Assembly: GCF_000317515.1 (NCBI RefSeq)
Contig: NC_019738.1
Coordinates: 4,676,001-4,740,000 of the forward strand
Origin: Allocoleopsis franciscana PCC 7113
Lineage (GTDB): Bacteria > Cyanobacteriota > Cyanobacteriia > Cyanobacteriales > Coleofasciculaceae
Length of the DNA: 64,000 nt
Direction: 5' to 3'
This document shows positions 33,278 through 42,213 of this stretch, piece after piece (the stretch's first letter is position 1; each line of letters starts with the position of its first letter). The notes under the pieces are model-generated. The model was not told where the DNA came from. It worked only from the letters and a program-made list of their open reading frames with translations, and ran no database searches. Position numbers and translations under genes: made by a program.

Positions 33278-36200
33278 CTAAATCATTGAATTCCGTTCTC
33301 TACAGCATTGTTGATAAAATTGAGCAACCTTATCATTGGGATTGAGGCGTAAACATTCCAAAAGAAGTTTTTCGGCTTCTTTCCAGTTTTGGGAATGATT
33401 GTGAAACAACGCTTCTTTAAATAGTTCTAGAGTTGCTAACTTAGCTTCTTGGATTTCAGACAAATCTGCATCAAATACTTCATAGACTGTGACTAATTCA
33501 GACTTACCCTTAACTTTAACTTCGTCTATTTTGCGAATTTTATAATCAGATGGATTGCTCAAACGCAAAAAAGTTTGATGAGTAATTAATAACGGTATAC
33601 CATATATTTTGGTCAGGCTTTCTACACGGGAAGCTAAGTTTACTGCATCACTAATGACTGTGCCATCCATCCGGTTATAGCCTCCCACAGTTCCCAACAT
33701 TAAAGAACCTGTATGGATACCAATCCCAATTTGAATCGGCTCATAGCCCGATTTCATGCGGTTTTGATTATATTCAGTGAGGCGATGCAGCATGGCAATT
33801 CCCGCTTTTAGTGCATTATCCGCCGCACCACTAAACAGTGCCATAATTGCATCTCCAATGTATTTATCAATAAACCCTTGATTTTCTCGAATCGCGGGTT
33901 CCATACGAGACAAATAGCTATTAATAAATTTAAAATTATCTTGGGGAGTCATACTTTCCGATAAAGTAGTGAAGTCACGAATATCGGAAAATAGCACTGA
34001 CATTTCTTGCTGAATTTGGTCGCCTAGTTGTACATCAATAATGCTTTTTTTGTCTAAAAATTGTAAAAATTGACGAGGGACAAAGCGCTCGTAAGCTGTA
34101 TTGAGTGCTGCCATATTGCTGTAGAGACGGGCATTTTCAATAGAAATTGCGGCTTGAGCTGACAGTATACTTAACATCTCTATTCGCTTTGGGGTAAAAG
34201 CACCTGTGGTTAGATTATTTTCTAGATAAACAATTCCACTGAGCTTCCCCTGATTCATCAACGGCGTACAGAGAACTGATTTGGCTTGATGAGTTTTGAT
34301 ATAGGAATCATTAATAAATTGACCCTCACGGGTAGCATCATTTAATACAACACTTTCTTGTGTTCGGACAACATAATTAATCAGAGTGGATGAAAGGAGA
34401 GGCGTCTGATTATATTCTTCTACAGATTCAATAGGGATGGATTGCAAAACGGTAACTTTTTCAGAATCCACCTGTCCAGAAGCTTCGATTCGCAGTTTAC
34501 CCTTGCTTTCCAAAATTAGAAACCCCTTTTGTGCCCCTGCATTTTCAATCAAAATCTTCATCAAGCTTTCTAGCAACTTATCCAATACAATTTCACCCGA
34601 AATTGCTTGTGTTGCCTTCATGATTGTGGCTAAATCCAACGCCTCACCCGAACTCTGGTTAGTCGATTTTGAGATAAATTTACCGTTTTTAATTCCGGAT
34701 TTGGTTGCCGCCAGTAACTGAGGATACGTTTCCTCTAAATGCCTTACCTTGCGAGTAGCTCCCCATTTAAGATAGCAATAACGTGCCTCCTGCATATAGG
34801 CTTTGCTAATAACGTCTTTGCCTTTGGATATATAATACTGGGCGGCTAATTCATAAGCCAAAGCTTTTTCTTGGATATAGCCATTTTCTTCGGCACCTGC
34901 TATAGAGTAATCATACCATTCTATTGCTTTAGTCTCTTGGCCTATAACCCTACAGCGTTCTGCCTCCACAAGGTAAAATTTATGCAGAAAATTTGCTGGT
35001 GCATAGTGCGCCCATTTCTTCATTTTTTTCTGGTTAGCTCTCACTTTCCGTAAGATGCGCTTTTGTACAGACGTTTTGCTGGAAGGATAAATAGCCAACA
35101 GCGCTAAAGAATCGTAAAAATGGAAAAGAGGAACTGTTACCACTCCTAAGCCACCATCCAAATATCTTTCGGTTATGGCAGCATTTTTTACAGCTTCTTG
35201 ATATTCAGTAAATAGATAGCAAAGAACGAGTTTGTTGAAATATAAGATAAAGATTGCTGTTCTATCATTCGCTTCTTGATGAAGAGACAGCATTTTTTCT
35301 TCATCATAGACTTCGCCGATTAAACGGCACTGATGTTCAGTCCGGCCTAATAAGGTAAGAACTGTCTGCCGCCATATTTTTAGTAAATAAAGTGTTGTTT
35401 CTTGCTTAAGCTTACCAATAACCTCACTATAGATTGCCATCTCTTGTTCAAGTTCACCTAGTTCCTTCCCAATAAAATAGGCATGGTAAACGTAAGCATT
35501 GATGGATAAAGCTGCAAACTCTAAATCTCCGGTTTCTATTCCACTTTCAAAGGAGTCAATCAAAGCTGGTAAGGTTTCTCCAAGATGCTCTTTCCAATGT
35601 CTAATCAGGTCATTAACGACTAGAAATGTTTTTGCCTTAAGCTTTTTGGCATTGAACTTATCAAGCAAACTGAGCGCCAGTTGACCCAATTGATAGCCAG
35701 AATCGATAGCTCCTATTATTCCACATAGAATTGTTCCATAACCCGCATACCCAGAGGCTGATTCAGAAGCATTGCCATATTTAATCGATAAATTGACCAT
35801 CTTAAAGGCCAGCAACGGAATCAATTCAGGAACAGCTAAATAGGCAGCATAACTAATACTCCACATGAGGCGCATGGCGGCTAAAGCAATTGGATCAGTC
35901 ATGTCAGGTAGGTCTATTAAATCCTTAATATTTTTTCTGAATAAAGTTAATTTAATTCTAATAAGACTAAATATAATATTCAAAATTTTAGGTTTTTCTG
36001 GAAACTGTAATCCTAAAAGTCTAAGAATTTTTATACCTGTATCTATAGCCTCCAATAATCGATTTTGTGATATAAGAGATTGGATTAAAATTTCGTAAAT
36101 TTTAATTTTATCTAGCAGTGTTATAGCCTGCATCAACACCACTTCAGCTAATTTCTCCATCTGCTCAAAGTTTGTGCTGAGGTAGGCGGCTTCTGCGGCT

Positions 36201-38731
36201 TCTACATAAAGTTCGAGTGTCAAGTTATACTGCCTCTGCCAGCTAGACTGGTCTAGCGGAGATTGAGGAGGATTAAAAAGTTCAATACCAAAAATCAAGT
36301 ATTTAAATGCAGGTTCATAGGCTATTGAAGCTTTGGCTTTTTTGCCAGCCATCAGGTTTAATTTGGCGAGTTCATCTCGTTCTGATTGGTCACTAATCAG
36401 TTCAATACCTAAATTCAGTTGATTAACGATATCAAAGATTTTCTCTTCTCGCTGATTTGCTGGAATATTTTGTAGAAGCAGTTGGCCCACTTGTCGGTGT
36501 GTACGAGCACGACAATGTCGTACCTCGACATCTTCAGAAATCAGAGAATATACAGCTTGCTGAATTCGATCATGGATAAACTTATATTCAACGGGGATTG
36601 GTGATTGGTAATCGGTAATTGGTAATTGGTCATTGGTCATTGAACTTTCCCAGTCTCCAATCACCTCATAGGCATCACTGAGAGGCAAGATTAGACCTTC
36701 TACAACGGCAGAGTGCAGGTTCACCGCTGTTTCTTGTGGCGACTTTTCTGAGACAACTGCCAAGGTTTTTAGCTCAAATCGACTACCTATACAAGCAGCC
36801 AACTTCAACACCTGTTGCGTGGATTCTGGTAACTTTTGAATCTTGGCTGCCATTAGTTCGACAACATTTTCGGTAATTCCCCGTGCTTTAATTTGTTCTA
36901 AATCCCATCGCCATTCTCCCCGTTCAAGGGTAGGCTGAGGGGGAATAAAATTAAGTAAATTTTCTGCATAAAGAGATTTTAAAAACTCATTTACAAAGAA
37001 GGGATTACCCTCAGTTTTTGCCAGCACTAGTTCCGCTAGCGGCAGAGTGCGCTTACCGCTACAGTTGAGGGTATCGGAAATTAGCTGATTTACTGTAATT
37101 AAGTCTAAAGGCTTAAGAAAAATTTTATTAACAATTGTTCCAGTATTTTTTATGTCTTTAAGAGTAAGCCTCAATGGATGAGCCGAGCTAACTTCATTAT
37201 CCCGATAGGCCCCAATTAAAAAGAGTCCGGGTTCTGAAGAAGTCATCAGCAATTCCATGAGTTTTAAAGATGGTCTATCGGCCCACTGCAAATCGTCTAA
37301 AAATATCACTAGAGGATGTAATGGACTGACAAAAACTGCAATGAAATTCTGAAAAACTAAATTAAAGCGATTCTGAGATTCGGTAGCACCTAAAGTGGGG
37401 ACGGGTGATTGAAAACCAACAATCAGCTCAACTTCAGGAATCACATCAATAATCACCTGTCCATTAGAACCGAGAGACTGTAATAACTTTTCTCGCCATT
37501 GCTGAAGCTGAACTTCACTTTCTGCTAACAGTTGTCGGACTAATTCAGTCAAGGCTTGAATTACCGCACTGTAAGGAACATTTCGCTGAAGCTGCTCAAA
37601 TTTACCTCGAATAAAATAACCCCGCCTTTGAGTTATCGGTTGATAAAGCTCTTGGACTAAGACAGATTTACCAATCCCGGAATAACCCTCAACTAGCATC
37701 ATTTCAATGTGAGATTTCCCCTTGGGATTTTGAGATATAACCTGCTCAGAGTTCTCTTCCTCTGTATCCACCCTCCCCGTCGCAACTCGCTCAAATGCTC
37801 GGAGTAAAATTTCGACTTCCCGCTCCCTACCATAAAGTTTTTGGGGAATCTGAAACCGAGAAGAAATATCAGCACTAGCCAGGATAAATGTTGATATCTT
37901 TCCCCTCTGTTGTAATTGATGCCAACACTCGGCTAAATCCCTGTGAATTCCCCAAGCACTTTGATAGCGTTCCTCTGCTGTCTTCGCCATCAATTTCATC
38001 ACGATATCGGAAATTATTTTAGGGATATCTGGCTCAAGAACATGGGGAGGTACAGGCTGTTTCGCAATATGACAATGGACTAACTCTAGAGCCTCCTCTG
38101 TCTGGAAAGGAAGCTGATGAGTCAGCAGTTCATAAAAGGTGACTCCAAGGGAATAAAAATCCGTGCGGTAATCTAGGGAACGGTTCATCCTTCCGGTTTG
38201 CTCCGGAGAAATATAAGCCAAGGTTCCTTCTAACAGTTGAGGACTGGTGAGGCTGGGGTTTTCCCGTGCTAAAACCGTAGAAATGCCAAAATCAATCAGT
38301 TTAACTTGTCCGGTTTGAGGGTTAAAAACGAGATTCGAGGGATTAATATCTTTATGAATAATATTGTGATGATGAACTTGTCCTAAACTTTGAGTAATTT
38401 GCAGGGCAATGGGCAGAAATTCTGATAAAGAGAAAGATTTTTCACCAAGCCATCTCTTCAAGGATTCTCCGCCAAAATCCTCTAACAGTATGACAAGGGT
38501 ATTTTGATAGTTCTGTAAGTTGTAGACTTTCACTACCCCCTCTAGGTCGAGTTTCCGCAGAATTTCATACTCTTGTCGGTAGTGAATCAGTTGGCTGGGG
38601 GTAGGATAGTCTTCTTTAAGCAGTTTCAAGATAATCGGTTGCTGATCAAATTGCCTTATTCCTCGATAAACTAAGGAATTAGCACTTTCATGAATTTGTG
38701 TAATAACTGTAAGACCAGGAAATTTAATCAT
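33278..38731 (-). CDS. Giant serine/threonine kinase - AAA/ATPase - GAF - adenylate cyclase (paralogue)
   Basis: The 1817-residue paralogue of the neighbouring protein has the same order (kinase, ATPase with GYSGIGKS, helical TPR-like region, GAF with VLCTPLMNQGKLSGIVYLEN, cyclase with VLFSDIRDFT and DKYIGDAIMALF) but lacks the PAS domain. Catalytic and metal residues of kinase and cyclase agree with the paralogue. Its kinase-coding DNA between 37908 and 38430 is nearly identical to 32074-32596, whereas the helical region is widely diverged. Two short segments absent from the paralogue look like inserted repeats (36501-36523 and 36596-36642). Start is ATG 38729-38731. Confidence 0.9.
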   Translation of the reverse strand: MIKFPGLTVITQIHESANSLVYRGIRQFDQQPIILKLLKEDYPTPSQLIHYRQEYEILRKLDLEGVVKVYNLQNYQNTLVILLEDFGGESLKRWLGEKSFSLSEFLPIALQITQSLGQVHHHNIIHKDINPSNLVFNPQTGQVKLIDFGISTVLARENPSLTSPQLLEGTLAYISPEQTGRMNRSLDYRTDFYSLGVTFYELLTHQLPFQTEEALELVHCHIAKQPVPPHVLEPDIPKIISDIVMKLMAKTAEERYQSAWGIHRDLAECWHQLQQRGKISTFILASADISSRFQIPQKLYGREREVEILLRAFERVATGRVDTEEENSEQVISQNPKGKSHIEMMLVEGYSGIGKSVLVQELYQPITQRRGYFIRGKFEQLQRNVPYSAVIQALTELVRQLLAESEVQLQQWREKLLQSLGSNGQVIIDVIPEVELIVGFQSPVPTLGATESQNRFNLVFQNFIAVFVSPLHPLVIFLDDLQWADRPSLKLMELLMTSSEPGLFLIGAYRDNEVSSAHPLRLTLKDIKNTGTIVNKIFLKPLDLITVNQLISDTLNCSGKRTLPLAELVLAKTEGNPFFVNEFLKSLYAENLLNFIPPQPTLERGEWRWDLEQIKARGITENVVELMAAKIQKLPESTQQVLKLAACIGSRFELKTLAVVSEKSPQETAVNLHSAVVEGLILPLSDAYEVIGDWESSMTNDQLPITDYQSPIPVEYKFIHDRIQQAVYSLISEDVEVRHCRARTHRQVGQLLLQNIPANQREEKIFDIVNQLNLGIELISDQSERDELAKLNLMAGKKAKASIAYEPAFKYLIFGIELFNPPQSPLDQSSWQRQYNLTLELYVEAAEAAYLSTNFEQMEKLAEVVLMQAITLLDKIKIYEILIQSLISQNRLLEAIDTGIKILRLLGLQFPEKPKILNIIFSLIRIKLTLFRKNIKDLIDLPDMTDPIALAAMRLMWSISYAAYLAVPELIPLLAFKMVNLSIKYGNASESASGYAGYGTILCGIIGAIDSGYQLGQLALSLLDKFNAKKLKAKTFLVVNDLIRHWKEHLGETLPALIDSFESGIETGDLEFAALSINAYVYHAYFIGKELGELEQEMAIYSEVIGKLKQETTLYLLKIWRQTVLTLLGRTEHQCRLIGEVYDEEKMLSLHQEANDRTAIFILYFNKLVLCYLFTEYQEAVKNAAITERYLDGGLGVVTVPLFHFYDSLALLAIYPSSKTSVQKRILRKVRANQKKMKKWAHYAPANFLHKFYLVEAERCRVIGQETKAIEWYDYSIAGAEENGYIQEKALAYELAAQYYISKGKDVISKAYMQEARYCYLKWGATRKVRHLEETYPQLLAATKSGIKNGKFISKSTNQSSGEALDLATIMKATQAISGEIVLDKLLESLMKILIENAGAQKGFLILESKGKLRIEASGQVDSEKVTVLQSIPIESVEEYNQTPLLSSTLINYVVRTQESVVLNDATREGQFINDSYIKTHQAKSVLCTPLMNQGKLSGIVYLENNLTTGAFTPKRIEMLSILSAQAAISIENARLYSNMAALNTAYERFVPRQFLQFLDKKSIIDVQLGDQIQQEMSVLFSDIRDFTTLSESMTPQDNFKFINSYLSRMEPAIRENQGFIDKYIGDAIMALFSGAADNALKAGIAMLHRLTEYNQNRMKSGYEPIQIGIGIHTGSLMLGTVGGYNRMDGTVISDAVNLASRVESLTKIYGIPLLITHQTFLRLSNPSDYKIRKIDEVKVKGKSELVTVYEVFDADLSEIQEAKLATLELFKEALFHNHSQNWKEAEKLLLECLRLNPNDKVAQFYQQCCRERNSMI
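36596..36642. repeat. ATTGGTAATTGGTxATTGG-type repeat inside a coding region
   Basis: A run of GATTGGT/AATTGGT/CATTGGT units lies in frame within the 1817-residue kinase gene, coding for SSMTNDQLPITDYQSPIPVE. The paralogue lacks these residues at the same place. The same kind of sequence is a familiar non-coding repeat between cyanobacterial genes. Confidence 0.7.
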
Positions 38732-39202
38732 CTTTCAGCTCTTGATTGTTCAATTGTGAAATCTTGCCAACCTCTTTTGAGAATGGGCAGAGACAGCAGG
38801 GGAAATAGATTTTCACCAAGAGGTGGCGGCGATGCCGCCATGATGCCTAACCTGATAATCGGGAGTATAGATAAAGAAACAGACTTATCTCATTTATAGT
38901 GATGGACTCGTCTTCATGGAGTCTCGGCAAAAGTTAAGTTTTGCTACCGATATATAATACTTATCACTGTTTTTGTTGCCCTTTATGCAACAAGGAGCAG
39001 CGTTAAATAGTGCAGGAAGTTATATTTTTTCTTAAATCCTGATGATACAAGACTTTCAGCCTATTAACGCCCCACAGAGCTGGGATTTACCAAGGAGATT
39101 GAGGGCTTAATCAGCCTATTAGCCTACGCTCTAGACTGTAACTGTAACAATTTGTAAGTTATATTCGTTTTGAATTTTTCCCTACTCCCACATCCCGTGG
39201 AA
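38732..39202. other. Intergenic, 471 bp
   Basis: This is the upstream region of the 1817-residue kinase gene. It contains a perfect hairpin, TGGCGGC-GAT-GCCGCCA (38824-38840), and otherwise AT-rich sequence. No small gene or RNA family recognised. Confidence 0.45.
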
Positions 39203-39457
39203 TTAGAAATCCTCGTCTTCTTCGTAATATCTCTCCCGTTGCCCATTAGCAAGTTGCCATAATACAGGCGCAATTGCTCCAGCAATCGCCCCAATCCCCA
39301 CACTAAAAGCCAGGATAATGCCTAGAGGCATTTCTATGGTTTGAAACACAAGGAACTTTAGGGATATCAGCCTGATATTTTGGATAGAAAGAATCGCGAT
39401 CGCCGCAATCCAAGCCGCTAGGATAATGGAAGTCAGTAAATTAGCAATCGTTTTCAT
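39203..39457 (-). CDS. LapA-domain-like (DUF1049) membrane protein
   Basis: From ATG 39455-39457 (MKTIANLLTSIILAAWIAAI) the protein has 84 residues. Two membrane helices (ILAAWIAAIAILSIQN and LGIILAFSVGIGAIAGAIAP) with the intervening loop, plus an acidic tail (RERYYEEDEDF), match LapA-domain proteins of cyanobacteria. In enterobacteria LapA relates to lipopolysaccharide assembly control; in cyanobacteria the role is unknown. A TTG ten codons upstream is a less likely start. It follows the phosphohexomutase gene on the same strand by 59 bp and may be co-transcribed. Confidence 0.75.
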   Translation of the reverse strand: MKTIANLLTSIILAAWIAAIAILSIQNIRLISLKFLVFQTIEMPLGIILAFSVGIGAIAGAIAPVLWQLANGQRERYYEEDEDF

Positions 39458-39516
39458 GATTAAAATCACAGATAAACGCAGATGCAATCATCCACGTTTA
39501 TCTGGGTGTAGGTAGG

Positions 39517-40956
39517 TTAAGCTTCTACAGGTTCAAGTCGGTTAATCATCAACTCCATAATTTCAGCAATCTGAGCTTGTTTTTCGGGAGAATTCGTCTC
39601 CATATAAACACGCATCAAGGGTTCAGTTCCCGATGGGCGCAACAACACCCAACTGCCGTCTTCTAAATAGAGTTTGATGCCGTCTTTACGACCAATTTCC
39701 TTCACTTTGATTCCGGCAATGTCACCGGGGGGATTTTTAGTGAAGGAATCTAGAACGGCGACCTTATGGTCATCCTCTAAGTGTAAGTCGAGACGCTTGT
39801 TGTAGAGAGGGCCATCGGCTTCTGCGATCGCTTCTTCCACGAGCTGACTCAACGGTTTCCCTTCATAGGCGATCGCTTCAGCCACCAGCATATCAGCCAA
39901 AATCCCATCTTTTTCCGGGATATGCCCAATAATGCTCAATCCACCGGATTCCTCGCCCCCAATCAGGACTTCCGTTTCGCGCATTTTCTCACCGATGTAC
40001 TTGAAGCCAACGGCTGTCTCATAAATTTGCAAGCCATACTTAGCCGCAAAATTATCCAGCAGGTGGGTGGTGGCAACCGTCCGGACAATGGCACCCGTCT
40101 TGCCTTTATTTTTAATCAAGTGACGCGCCAGCAACAGCAGCACCGTATTGGGCGTGAGAACATTTCCCTGTTCATCCACAATACCAAAGCGATCGCTATC
40201 CCCATCGGTCGCTAGACCCAAATCGGCTTTATCACTGGTAACCGCCTCAACCAGTTCCACCAACTGTTCGCCCTTGGGTTCCGGCATCCCCCCCCCAAAC
40301 AACACATCACGAGTGGTATGGAAAGACTCCGTTTGACATCCACAATGCTCTAGAACCGTATCCAAATAACCGCGAGAGGTGGAGTAGAGGGCGTCGTACT
40401 TCACCTTAAGCTGAGCACTGCGAATCCGCTCGACATCCAGCAGGGTATAAATAAACTGTAAATAATCGGGTTTGGGGTCAAACGTCGAGATCTGTTGGCT
40501 GTTCTTACCCGTCGGCGGGGCATCATCAGCCCCTTCAATATTGGCAACAATCGTATCCGTAATTTCGGGCGTCGCAGGGCCGGCATAATCCGGAATGTAC
40601 TTAATGCCGCAATAAGGTGCAGGGTTATGACTCGCAGTAAACATCAATGCCCCAGCCGAGTTCAGCAGACGGGCATTGTAGGCGATAACCGGCGTTGGGC
40701 AATCCCGATCCACAATTTTCACCGTCCAACCTAAGTCTGCCAGAACTTCAGCGGCAGTCTGAGCAAACTGGTCAGCCAGAAAGCGGGTATCATAAGCCAC
40801 TAAAACCGGTCGGTCTTTGGAATAGGCTGTTTCTAGATAACTTGCGATCGCCCGGGTTACCTTACACACATTTGAGAAGGTAAAGTCATCCGCGATGATC
40901 CCGCGCCAGCCATCGGTGCCAAACTTGATTTTTTTGTCGCTACTTGCTGCACTCAT
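39517..40956 (-). CDS. Phosphoglucomutase/phosphomannomutase family enzyme
   Basis: From ATG 40954-40956 (MSAASSDKKIKFGTDGWRGI) the protein has 479 residues, typical for alpha-D-phosphohexomutases. All four signature loops are seen: phosphoserine TASHNPAPYCGIK, metal loop ATDGDSDRFGI, sugar-binding GGEESGGLS and phosphate-binding RPSGTEPLMRVYME. It interconverts hexose 1- and 6-phosphates to supply nucleotide-sugar and glycogen synthesis; glucose versus mannose preference is not decided by these motifs. A GTG-initiated frame to 41091 adds 45 residues that do not fit the family. Confidence 0.9.
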   Translation of the reverse strand: MSAASSDKKIKFGTDGWRGIIADDFTFSNVCKVTRAIASYLETAYSKDRPVLVAYDTRFLADQFAQTAAEVLADLGWTVKIVDRDCPTPVIAYNARLLNSAGALMFTASHNPAPYCGIKYIPDYAGPATPEITDTIVANIEGADDAPPTGKNSQQISTFDPKPDYLQFIYTLLDVERIRSAQLKVKYDALYSTSRGYLDTVLEHCGCQTESFHTTRDVLFGGGMPEPKGEQLVELVEAVTSDKADLGLATDGDSDRFGIVDEQGNVLTPNTVLLLLARHLIKNKGKTGAIVRTVATTHLLDNFAAKYGLQIYETAVGFKYIGEKMRETEVLIGGEESGGLSIIGHIPEKDGILADMLVAEAIAYEGKPLSQLVEEAIAEADGPLYNKRLDLHLEDDHKVAVLDSFTKNPPGDIAGIKVKEIGRKDGIKLYLEDGSWVLLRPSGTEPLMRVYMETNSPEKQAQIAEIMELMINRLEPVEA

Positions 40957-41418
40957 TTCGGCTACTTTCTCTAAATTCAACTCAATCTTAATCGAAGGCG
41001 ATCGAGTTATGAGGATACGGCTCAGTCTGTTATTAAATTGCCAAATCCAGAAAATTTCCCGCCTTCTCTTGGGAGCATCCCAAATGTACACGCTTTAAAA
41101 AAGGGTGAGGAGAGTTTATCTCTAGAATGCTCCCCCACTCCCCCACTCCCCCACTCCCCCACTCCCCCTCTCCCCAACTCCACCACCAAAATTGATCAGA
41201 ATCATCAAAAAAAAGCCCATATACCGTGCCATTTACTCAATGCAAATGGTAAATTAGCTGCATCAGGAGTTTGATGCACCCCATGTCTGACGGTATGCTA
41301 GGCTGTATCACTTCTCTCCTGTAATCGTCCCTTACTACGTAAGCCTGCATAGCCCCAGCGACCCCGCCCGTTCGCTTAAGCTACTGGGAGTACCCTATTA
41401 TCGGAGCCGTAAGCCATC
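40957..41418. other. Intergenic with CTCCCCCA tandem repeats, 462 bp
   Basis: This is the divergent region between the phosphohexomutase and coiled-coil genes. At 41129-41175 the 8-mer CTCCCCCA is repeated about five times in tandem, giving a strongly strand-asymmetric C-rich run. A frame across it (41038-41274) is not a gene. Confidence 0.55.
41129..41175. repeat. Tandem 8-mer repeat CTCCCCCA
   Basis: Four to five consecutive copies of CTCCCCCA are followed by degenerate C-rich units. The opposite strand has regularly spaced runs of five G and could fold as a G-quadruplex. Confidence 0.8.
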
Positions 41419-41967
41419 GTGATCCAGACTGAAACCCCAACCCTACATGCGGTTCAAGCTGAAGTTTCTCGTCTGCGAGAAGAGTTGCAACTGAGAGACC
41501 AGCTTGTGCAGCAGCTGTCTCAAGAATTATTTCGTCTTGTCAAGGGCAACGCTAACTTCACTCCTCCGGCGGAGGTTTCAGAGCGTCACCAGGCGCAGAT
41601 GCGTGTCTTACGCGAACAGCTACAAGATGTTGAGCAGCAGGTGACGTTCTACCAAGACCAGATTACCACCCGTGATGATGAAATTTATCAACTGCGGCAA
41701 TCGGTACAGGAGTTAACCGAGCGATCCCGCATGTTAGAACAGGTGGTACAAGAACTGCCCAAGATTTACCGCCAGAAATTTGCCGAGCGCATGGTGCCGG
41801 TACGGGAGAAAGTAGCCATGTTGCAACGGGAAAATCGCCAGCTCCACGCGGAGTTACAAAGTGTGAGCTATCGCCTTGCCGTGAGAAGCCGTAACACTAC
41901 ACGGGTCGATTTACCATCGTTCTCGCGCCCAAGCGGTGGCCCGATTCCTACCTTTGGCAGTATTTAG
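41419..41967 (+). CDS. Coiled-coil protein, conserved in cyanobacteria
   Basis: The 182-residue protein starts at GTG 41419. It is almost entirely coiled coil (LREELQLRDQLVQQLSQELF, MRVLREQLQDVEQQVTFYQD, EIYQLRQSVQELTERSRMLE, then AMLQRENRQLHAELQSVSYR) with a short Pro/Gly-rich tail ending PIPTFGSI. I recall near-identical proteins across filamentous cyanobacteria under the label Npun_F5560 family, with no known function. A cytoskeletal or scaffold role would be conjecture. No signal or membrane segment is present. Confidence 0.8.
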   Translation: MIQTETPTLHAVQAEVSRLREELQLRDQLVQQLSQELFRLVKGNANFTPPAEVSERHQAQMRVLREQLQDVEQQVTFYQDQITTRDDEIYQLRQSVQELTERSRMLEQVVQELPKIYRQKFAERMVPVREKVAMLQRENRQLHAELQSVSYRLAVRSRNTTRVDLPSFSRPSGGPIPTFGSI

Positions 41968-42213
41968 GAGTCTAATGATTGTCGCCGCTCAGTGAGAGTT
42001 GAGGCCGAAGCGATCGCATGGAAGGGGGAGATCCGGGTGTATTTAGACCCACTCTGCCCCTTTTTTGTCAAGTTTGCGATCGCCGTAAGAAGTGAGCGCC
42101 GATGGCATGTACAGGCGTCCGGTAGGGCTTAACAGGTCAGCCAATGGTGAGATTGACAAAAATGCTTTTTTGTGAAAAATAAGACTTTAGATTCCAGCCG
42201 GATGGAGAACCAA

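Noticed and set aside
41129-41175. Tandem 8-mers considered as a CRISPR remnant
   Set aside because: Units are 8 bp with no spacers; simple tandem repeat.
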